This document shows positions 55,870 through 64,000 of a stretch of DNA of 64,000 nucleotides, piece after piece. The stretch's first letter is position 1. Each line of letters opens with the position of its first letter. Source of the DNA: Artemia franciscana (taxonomy: Eukaryota; Arthropoda; Branchiopoda; Anostraca; Artemiidae). The position numbers and the translations under genes were made by a program. Under the pieces are notes generated by a model. That model worked only from the letters and a program-made list of their open reading frames with translations. It did no database searches and had not been told where the DNA came from. The stretch lies in contig NC_088867.1 of the NCBI RefSeq assembly GCF_032884065.1, forward strand, positions 50,775,317 to 50,839,316, in the 5' to 3' direction.

Positions 55870-57050
55870 CAGGGTATCAAACACTTTATGCTACAGAACT
55901 GTAAGTAAGGAGCGACTCGGCCCAATAATAAGCCAAACTCTAAAAAACAGGATTTTGATAATAATAGTAATTGACACAGCAAAAGATTTGATTTTATATG
56001 CTAATTCCAAGTATACAAAATTCATTAAGCTCATGTAACCCATCAAAAGCTACAAACCTGAGAAAATTTGTCTTACTTTCGAACAAGAAGGAATCATCCC
56101 CAAAAATTTGAGTGACCCTAATGAAAAACAATGCCATCAGATTCAGCATTTCAAGGAACCCTCCTGCAGTGATTTAAAGCTCCTGTAAATATGTAGAATT
56201 TGTATTTTTTTTTTGCTAGAAGAATGATCACAGATGCCTGTTTCTTCTCTATGGTTGATCATATCGAGCTAATGGGCATAGACTATCGGAAGAAGGTTCA
56301 TTCGTATGAAAATAAAAAACCCTAGTGCCTTTGTTTCTGTGGCCATAAAGATTGGAGGGAAACTAACCCCCCTCTCGCCCTCTTTTTACCCCACAGACAT
56401 CCGACCAAAGTTCTGAGATAGCCATTTAATTTACCATAATTAAAAGGTTCAGTAACTATTCCTCTTGGGATGACAAGACTATCTATATTCCCTGGCTAAA
56501 AGACTGTGAGATATGCAGTTAACTTATTGTTCACACATTGCGCGTATTTCTAATTGGGAGATATAAGGAAGTTCTTGGGGGGGGGCTGCATGGGGAGTTT
56601 CCCCGAGGAGAATTTTCTGTGGGATGGAACGTTTCGAGGGGAATCTTTCAGGGGAAATTTACATGGGGGAAAGGAAAGGGAATTTCCTGGTATGGTTTGA
56701 AAAACGGTCAGGAAGTAAATTTAGTAAAGCAAATTTTTTTCAAGTAAAAGCAAGGGGCAACATTAAAACTTAAAACGAAAAGAAATTATTCTGTATATGA
56801 GGAGGGCTGTCCCCTCCTCTATCCCTCACTCTTGACGCTAAAGTTTGACTTTTCTCATATTTCACTAAGAAAGACTGCTCAAACACAAGGGCTGTTAAAT
56901 TTGAACGAGAGGTATGTTTAAAGAACTTCATGACTTTAGCGTAAAGAGCAAAGGATTGAAGAGGGGATAGTCAACCGCATATACAGAATAATATTTGTTC
57001 GCTTTAAATTTTGATGATGCTCCTTACTTTTAGTTGAAAAAACTTTTTTT
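55870..57050 (-). repeat. Family A copy, diverged
   Basis: Degenerate tip tatcaaacactttatgctac, then gtaagtaaggagcgactcgg, tcagattcagcatttcaagg and the G-rich strand near 56570-56690. A palindromic module follows (about 56740-57045) with attctgtatatgaggagggc and ctttagcgtaaagagcaaag. Confidence 0.82.
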
Positions 57051-59027
57051 TTAAATGGCTTAATCACAGTTAAAAAACAATAATAGAGATTCTTTTTGCT
57101 TGAAATCGCTAGAGAGGATAAAAAGAAATATGTGGATAAAATTAGCTGTGAAAACGGCAAGTTGAGTTCTGAAAGATGAAACTACCCCAGCCTACCTCAT
57201 AGTAATTTATGCCTCAGATGGGCCTATGAAACTGAAGGAGATCAATCATTCCTTCCCTGGATTTTCCCCTTCTCTAAATTTTGGAAAATACCTTTTTCGG
57301 CATTATCAGTGCAAGATACCGTATTTTTGGGTATTTTCGTTCTAATAAAATTGGAAAAGCAACTAAATTACGTCAAACAATTTTTTAAAATACATTCTTG
57401 CCCCTCCCCCTAATTTTTTGCAAGTTGGGATCCCCCGCGAATATGATAGCCCAAACTTCTATTGTCTGACATTTTACATCTACCAAAAATAAAAGCATTT
57501 CAGATGGCTTCTAGCCTCTTAATGACCATGAGAAACTTTATACCAGTTTTCAAATCAAACGCTAAAAAGATATAATGTTTTTTTCACGATTGTAATCAGC
57601 GACACAAATAACATTAAATAATGGTAAGAATTATAATGACACAAAAAGTGTCGTTCATTAATTATACTACACGACCAATTACCAAGTCTCTACATGTCGC
57701 TCGCGTCTTCCCTCCTATAGATCATTTAGATTAGTCTTTAGTTTCTTTTTAGTGAAATTACTACTGATTTCCATCAAAATGGTTAGTAAAAGAGTCTCAG
57801 ATAGTCGTAAATGTGCAGTGTGATTTACGAAAAGACTTGTTAAGTCGCTATGCAGGTTGAAAAAAGCGACTAGATAATGTGATGTATTTGGTGACATTCT
57901 ATCCCAAATTTATTACCATTGAATAGGTTTAAGGTTTATTTAATTTGTTCGTGGCTCCTATTGAAAACTATTGATACTTCATTTTAAATTTAATTTGTTT
58001 TGAATCAAATGACTAATTGTAGCAATATTCATAACGCTTTGATAAATCAAAATAGTCTATATTTTACTTTAGTACCTAAATTGTATGGTAACGGCAGGCA
58101 ACTTGGGATTTTGTCAGAAACTGAGGCAAATTTTGACACTGAAAGCATAAAATATTGTGGGAGGCAAGAGTTTACCTTTCAAGGTCATACCTTTTCCGTT
58201 TCTTTTACCCTTACCTTTCAGAGCTTACCTTTTCCTGCTGCATTGCAATTACAGAGATAAAACCGTCTTAAAATTATGGCCATTTCTGAAAATTTGAAAA
58301 ATAATTTGATATGATGACAAATTCTTGATAGGACCTCTTCTCCTGCTGCCTCATACACAGCTGCATATTAAGAGTTTCTTCTACAATTCATTGCCCTAAA
58401 ACGATTGCAGTTACAAGTAGTATAGCCATAAACACTACAAAGCTTATAGTGCCCCTTTTTTGGGGCAACTAAAGCTTTTTCTACAGCCCCTTTTTTGGGG
58501 CACTAAAAATTGCCGATACGACTTGGGTCATTGACTTACGTAGATAGCCATACTAAAAGACAGATAATTCATTAGCATAATCGGTTTTTCTAGAAACCGG
58601 ATCCGGTGAATAACCTACATATTTCTGTTAGGACATGGTTAACATATATTCAACATTTTAAGGGTAGAATCAACGTTGTCAGAGAAATGAGCACTTAAAT
58701 AAATCGTTTCATTTGATTTCACATTGGACTAATAGAATTTATGATATAGTGTATCATCATATAATATAGTGTATCATCATATTCATGAAAATGAGTGCTT
58801 ATATCAACACTTCTGCTAGAGGGAACTTATGATCATCCCATCTCCATGGGCCGAAATTCCTCTCCCTCAGCTTTTTGTCCCCCTTTTCTTGTACTTAATT
58901 TTTTTGAGCTTTTTGATTTTAATTTTTTACTCTGTTTATTTATTTTTTTTTACTTAGAACCATTTAAAACTTTTTTTCGTGTCTTAAAGTGACGTGAAAC
59001 ATCCGTTAAACAAAAAAAACCCTTGCG
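57051..59027. other. Intergenic segment
   Basis: No gene recognised. Two copies of the palindrome gccccttttttggggc lie near 58450 and 58488. A short direct repeat, tatagtgtatcatcatat, occurs twice near 58745-58780. The 86-codon frame at 58000-58260 has no known domain. Confidence 0.45.
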
Positions 59028-59179
59028 ATATTTTCAAAATAAAAAATGAAGATGATATAGATATTTTAGTCGTGATTTTTCCTATGAGACAAATAATATT
59101 TGTAGTAACACTTTTTTTTCTTTTTTTTACTTTGAATTTTTCGACTTCAAATTTTTTGGACTGTATTTCCAATAAATCA
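59028..59179 (+). repeat. 152-bp dispersed duplicate, copy 2
   Basis: Pairs with 54506-54657 at an offset of 4,522 bp with one mismatch. The last bases (aataaatca) merge into the first unit of the minisatellite that follows. Confidence 0.95.
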
Positions 59180-60252
59180 GATGTATATTAACCGTCTGTG
59201 TTCTTATTTGTCAAAATTTAAACCCAAGTTTCTTAAATGATAAATATTTTAAATAAAATCAGCTGTATATTAACCGTGTATGCCTTAACCGTGTGTGTTT
59301 TTATTTGTCAAAACTAAAACCGAAGTTTTTCAAGTTATAAAATATTTCTAATCAGATGTGTGTGTTTCTTTATTTTTCAGAACTAAAACCAAAGTTTTTT
59401 AAGTTATCGAATATTTCTAATAAATCTGAAGTGTCTTAACCGTGTGTATTCTTATTTGTCAAAACTAAATCCCAAGTTTCTTAAATAATCAAATATTTTT
59501 AATTGGTCAGATTTATCTTAAACCACATGTATTCTTATTAGTAAAAAAAACCCCAAGTTTTTTAAATGATCAAATATTGTTAATAAAATCAGATGTATTT
59601 TAAACGTGTGTCTCCTTATTTTTCAAGACTAAAACCCAGGTTTCTTAAATAATCAAATATTTTTTCATAAACCTGATGCATCTTAACCGTGTGCATGTTC
59701 CTATTTATCAAAACTAAAACCCAATTTTTTAAATGATCAAATATTTAAAATAAAATCAGATGTATTTTAAACATGTGTCTTCTTAGTTCTGAAAACTATT
59801 ACCCAATTTTCTCAAGCGATCAAACATTTTTGATAAGAAACATGTATCTTACCCGTATGTACTCTTATTTTTCAAAACTAAAACCCAAGTTTCTTAAATG
59901 ATCAAATATTTTTAATAGATCAGATTCATCTTAACCATATGTAGTCTTTTTTGGCAAAATAAAACCAAAGTTTCTTAAATGATAAAATATTTTTAATAAA
60001 TCAGATATATCTTTCCTGTTTGTACTATTATTTTTTAAAAGTAAAGCCCAAGTTTCTTAAATGATCAAATAGTATAATAAATTAGATTTATCTTAACTAT
60101 GTGTGTTCTTATTTGTCAAAACCAAAACCCAAGTTTCTTAAATGATCAAAAATTTATGATAAATCTGATGTATCTTAACAGTGTTTGTTCTTATATATCG
60201 AAACTAAAACTCAAGTTTCTTAAATAATCATATATTTTTATTAAATCAGATG
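59173..60252 (+). repeat. Minisatellite of about 82 bp, roughly 13 copies
   Basis: Each unit reads, with variation, aatcagatgtatcttaaccg, tgtgt(a/g)ttcttatttgtcaa, aactaaaacccaagtttctt and aaatgatcaaatattttt. Units vary from about 58 to 95 bp. Head-to-tail on the + strand. Confidence 0.92.
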
Positions 60253-60539
60253 TTCATCGGTGAGTTTGGCTAGTCGAAGCTTCAATCCAGTTGATGGTTC
60301 ATTTGCATCGCTGCATGTAGCTTCCACTGCTAAATTTCTGTTGATGTATATACTGCTATTACTAATTCCTAATGCTATTACTAATAATTATGAAAATTTG
60401 ACAATTTCAATGAGTTTTATATTTGAAAGTGTAGATGGCAATACCATTTCCATAACTCAAGCGACATCCAATGTTCATCTGACCACCCTTTCCGTAGAAA
60501 TTTTATGCGTTAACAATGTGCAACTTGCATAAGTTATTG
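60253..60539. other. Spacer
   Basis: Contains most of a 90-codon open frame (60260-60532, starts MSLASRSFNPVDGSFASLHV). I recognise no family and would not call it a gene. Confidence 0.3.
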
Positions 60540-60800
60540 TTCTTGCATCGGGAGCTAGGATTTGTCAACCCCTGAGGCATTTTTATTTACCGTTGGAGTG
60601 TTTTGAACAAAATGGCTATCTTGAAATTTTGATCGGGTAGACTTGGGAATAAAGAGCCGTTAGAGGGGGGGAGGAGCTGGCTCCTTTCCAATCACTATTG
60701 ATTCTCAAAATGGGACCTAGAACTTTCAATTTACAATCAAATGAGCCCCCATTGAAGTTTATATGACCATTCCTTCCGCATAAAGTATGTCTGGGAAATA
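60540..60800 (+). repeat. Family B unit
   Basis: cctgaggcatttttattt, gaacaaaatggctatcttga, ttttgatcgggtagacttgg and aatgagcccccattgaagtt follow the family B order seen at 23950-24150. Confidence 0.7.
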
Positions 60801-61544
60801 ATAATAGAAATGAATAAATAATCATTGAAGCCATATCGATCTTTACTATAGTCAACACTATAGTTTTGCCCCTGATGTCTGAAGCTTGACCACTATAGGA
60901 TTTGAACACTTTCTAACCATCATCAGTAACGTAAAGGGAACTTTTTCTAGTCGTAAAAGTTAATATTTTTATAAGTTTGTTTAATTTACCCGGTAGACTA
61001 GCTTAAGAAGCATTCAGATGTATATCTAGTACGACTTATATGTCTAGGCCTGTGATCTCTCCAATTTTCACTATCCAGACAGTTAATGTTCACACGGGGA
61101 TTTCGGTGCTTGGCCAAAACATGTTATAAATAAAGATCTCTTTTTAGTGTCCTGAACTCTGTGTCTTGTATTCCAAGTTACGGAAATTAGGAAGCTTCTT
61201 TTCTCATTAACTTTATCATATACACATAAAAGTTGCATTCAAATGTATGTCTTTCTGCGCTTCCACCCTCAAGCAAGTCCATGGAAAGACATATTTATTT
61301 TGGCATAGACTTTTGGCTGGACATTCATTAATAGGCTAGACCTTAATTACTTAAATAGTTAATTTTGCTGGACATCTGTGAAAGCTACTTTAGGTTAAGA
61401 ATAACTAACTCTACCTACTCACGCCATTTTTCCCTAACATCGTTGCTTTCAGAGAACAATAGCTTTTATTCAGAAACCCAGTGTTGGTTGGAATTTCTTA
61501 TTTAAATTCCTTTCATAATTCTTTTATACGTTCTTATCAAATAG
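60801..61544. other. Intergenic segment
   Basis: No gene or repeat recognised. Confidence 0.4.
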
Positions 61545-61900
61545 TTCGTGGTAACGAACTGAGTGACCTGGCTCAATAGTAACCAAAAATCTAAAAAATA
61601 GAATTTTGATACCAATAGTAACATCAAAGAACCACATGTTTATACTGATTTTAAATGTATAAGTTTCGTCAAGTTTAGTCTTACCCATCAAAAGTTAGGA
61701 GCTTGAGAAAATTTACATTATTTAGAAAATAGGGGAAAACACTCATCAAAAGTCATTGATTCTTAACGAAAATAACACCATCAGATACAGCGTATCAGAG
61801 AACCCTATTGTAGAAGTTTCAAGCTCCTATCTACAAAAATTTGGAATGTCGTATTTTTAGCCAGAAGACAGATCACTGATGCGTGCTTATTTGTTTTGAT
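61545..61900 (-). repeat. Family A tail fragment
   Basis: Intact tip atcaaatagttcgtggtaac, then gagtgacctggctcaatagt and tcagatacagcgtatcagag. It stops near ttatttgttttgatttatta, next to an inverted minisatellite unit. Confidence 0.85.
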
Positions 61901-61904
61901 TTAT

Positions 61905-61982
61905 TAAAAATATTTTATCATTTAAGAAACTTGGGTTTTAGTTTTGAAAAATAAGAATACATACGGTTAAGATACATATGAT
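61905..61982 (-). repeat. Single inverted unit of the 82-bp minisatellite
   Basis: The reverse complement contains tatcttaaccgtatgtattc, cttatttttcaaaactaaaa and cccaagtttcttaaatgata, matching the array at 59173-60252 from 1.7 kb away on the other strand. Confidence 0.85.
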
Positions 61983-62260
61983 TTTTTGTAAATATGGGGA
62001 AGTAAAACAGTTCAAAATAGGGACGACCCCAAAAGGTCAAATAGTTATGCCTCAAGGGATACTATGTCCCCACAGCCCCGAGGTGAGGATGGTACATTAT
62101 GCAGCTCATCTATTGGTCACATCTGGCATTTATCATTTGGCGAAGAGGAAGGTCTTAAATCTAGGTATATCTGAAAAAGCCAACGGTATTAAGATTAAAC
62201 TTTGGAGCATTAATGGGTATCTTAAACTAAATCAAAACGCACAATGTGCGTTTTGATTTC
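61983..62260 (-). repeat. Family B unit, inverted
   Basis: Reverse orientation of family B: aatagttatgcctcaaggga, ccccacagccccgaggtgag, aacggtattaagattaaact. It ends with a self-complementary aaaacgcacaatgtgcgtttt. Confidence 0.65.
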
Positions 62261-63079
62261 GAATTATTTGAGTTTGAATTACTATAGGGATTTGTTTATG
62301 TTGGTCTTCATATTTCTTTGAAAACTACTGTTTCGGAAAGTCTTTTTCCTTCTTTTAATTAATCGAACAAAGAAATCAACCCATGTAACTTTGCTCAGCA
62401 TGAAGTCTGAGGACATTTCATAAAAATGAAATGTGATGCAACAGGAAAAAGATCACAGTGTAACATCTCAACAGACAAACATCAAGTGTCCTCTCTTCGA
62501 GCTAGAAGTATTGAAATTTCTTATAAATGTACCAGCTTTCAATAACTTCTCATGTGGTGCATTGTTGTTCAGCTTGTAGTCTATTTAATGTACAAAAGAA
62601 AGACTATAAGCAGAGAAAAATATATATATTTTTAATCAATTTAATATGTATGAAGGTAGTAAGGGGGGTAATATTTACAGCGAAAATATATTCCGCTAAT
62701 TATTTAGGGAGCTGCCAATTCCGTTGGTCTCGCTCCTTGAGCTATAGCTTAAAAAGCACTTTACTGAAAACTTGTTAGAATATGAAAAATAAGCTGGTTG
62801 GTAATTTCTAATACTTCATTTGCCTGCTGTTTAAATGGGCAATTTTTTTTATAATTGAAATGGTATTGTTACTGTTGGACTGACAATTTCATGCATTACT
62901 GCAATTGCGAAATGAGTAAATTCATTCAAAACTTCCAAAAAAAGATATTTCTTTTCAAACCTACCAATTGTCAAAGGGTGACTAAAAATCTTTTGTCTAT
63001 TCATTTTTTGGTAAGAAACAAAAAAATGTGTTGTCTGTCTATTCCTCTTCCTTTTTAATAATTAAATTTTTTAAAAACA
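62261..63079. other. Intergenic segment
   Basis: AT-rich. Short open frames (62527-62778, 62855-63058) show no domains. Nothing recognised. Confidence 0.4.
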
Positions 63080-64000
63080 ATTTTTTTTAACGGAAAGTAA
63101 GGAGCGACATCAAAACTTAAAACGAACAGGAATTCCTTCGTATATGAAAGGGGCTGCTTCCTCATCAACGCCCCGCTCTTTACGCTAAAGTTTGACTCTG
63201 TCTCTTAACTCTAGTTTTTAGAACAGTAAAAAACTTTAGCGTAAAGGGCGGGGCATTGATGAGGAAGCAGCCCCTTTCATATACGAAGTAATTTCTGTTC
63301 GTTTTAAGTTTTAATCTCGCTCCTTTCTTTCCTTTAAATTTTTTTTTTTTTTTTTTTATTTAATTTCTGAACGTTTTTGAATCAATGCATGTTTTGATTT
63401 TGGCTCTCCGCAGATGAATAATTAAAACGAAATTTGCATATATATATTTTTTGGCTAATTGGCTTTTTCATAGTTTTGATCGAATGATTTTGAGAAAAAA
63501 AGAAGCGGGGGAGGAGGCCTAATTGCCCTCCGATTTTTTGGTTACTTAAGAAGGCAACTAGAACTTTTAATCTTTTACGAATGTTTTTTTTAGTAAAAGA
63601 TATACGTAACTTACAAATTAGCTTACGTAACGAACTTCTGTATTCTCATGTTTTTATTACATATATGAGGGGGTTCACCCCCTCGTCAGTACCTCGCTCT
63701 TTACACTAAAGCTTAAATTTTGTCCCAATTTCTTACGAATGACCCCTGAATCACAAAAGCCATAGAATAAATAGTTGAAATTACTAAAAATGGTTTAGTG
63801 TAAAGAGCGAGGTATTAGGAGGAGGTGAGCCCATCATATGCGTAATAATTTCTGTTCGTTTTGAGTTTTAATGCTTCTCCTTAATTTCAGTTGAAAAAAC
63901 TTTTTCATATATATTTTTTCATTGTTTTTTTTTTTCAATAATGCTAGAAAATCCTGCGCTCCCTTTATGAAACTTTTCTTCTCCCATAACAAATTCCTCC
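63080..64000 (+). repeat. Family A copy, cut by the window end
   Basis: P1 at about 63093-63336 with nearly perfect arms, spacer with ttggctctccgcagatgaat, and P2 at about 63650-63895. The first bases of the tail (cctgcgctccctttatgaaa) run off the edge. Confidence 0.88.

Noticed and set aside
59173-60252. CRISPR-like regular repeats
   Set aside because: The whole unit repeats with no unique spacers, units vary in length, and the host is a eukaryote. It is a minisatellite.

Overview
The window is AT-rich animal DNA with long introns, heavy repeat content and a single confidently recognised host gene. The gene is THOC3 (TEX1), the WD40 subunit of the THO/TREX mRNA-export complex, on the + strand from the ATG at 2342 to the stop at 21181. 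Its five exons have consensus splice sites and join in one frame of 309 codons. The protein style, tRNA-derived SINE heads, LINE remnants, a Helitron and many foldback-like repeats suggest an arthropod. A branchiopod crustacean such as Artemia is a guess that the sequence alone cannot settle.

Layout. 1-2341: interspersed repeats, including an inverted/tandem composite that ends about 200 bp before the THOC3 start. 2342-21181: THOC3. Its introns hold a 136-bp tandem satellite, partial duplications of exon 2 and exon 3, a tRNA-Ser-like SINE, a LINE 3' fragment, copies of a large foldback family ('family A'), and long CT and TA microsatellites. 21.8-25.1 kb: an array of units related to family A ('family B'). 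28.06-30.08 kb: an AT-rich minisatellite split by a 1,562-bp non-autonomous Helitron with both ends intact. The rest, to 64 kb, is a repeat landscape built mainly from about a dozen family A copies in both orientations, a family C tandem block (36.2-38.1 kb), a second LINE remnant (47.5-47.95 kb) and an 82-bp minisatellite (59.2-60.25 kb). I see no host gene there.

Family A is the most unusual content. In its forward orientation it has palindromic modules (P1, P2), then a non-palindromic tail (T), and ends in a small hairpin at the tip. At 48383-51433 two copies lie head to head, making a 3.05-kb inverted structure with hairpin tips at both outer ends. The two arms of the P1 palindrome share variants within a copy that differ between copies, which points to arm homogenisation. 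I found no coding capacity in family A. Repeat boundaries were read by eye and are good to roughly 10-30 bp unless stated as exact.
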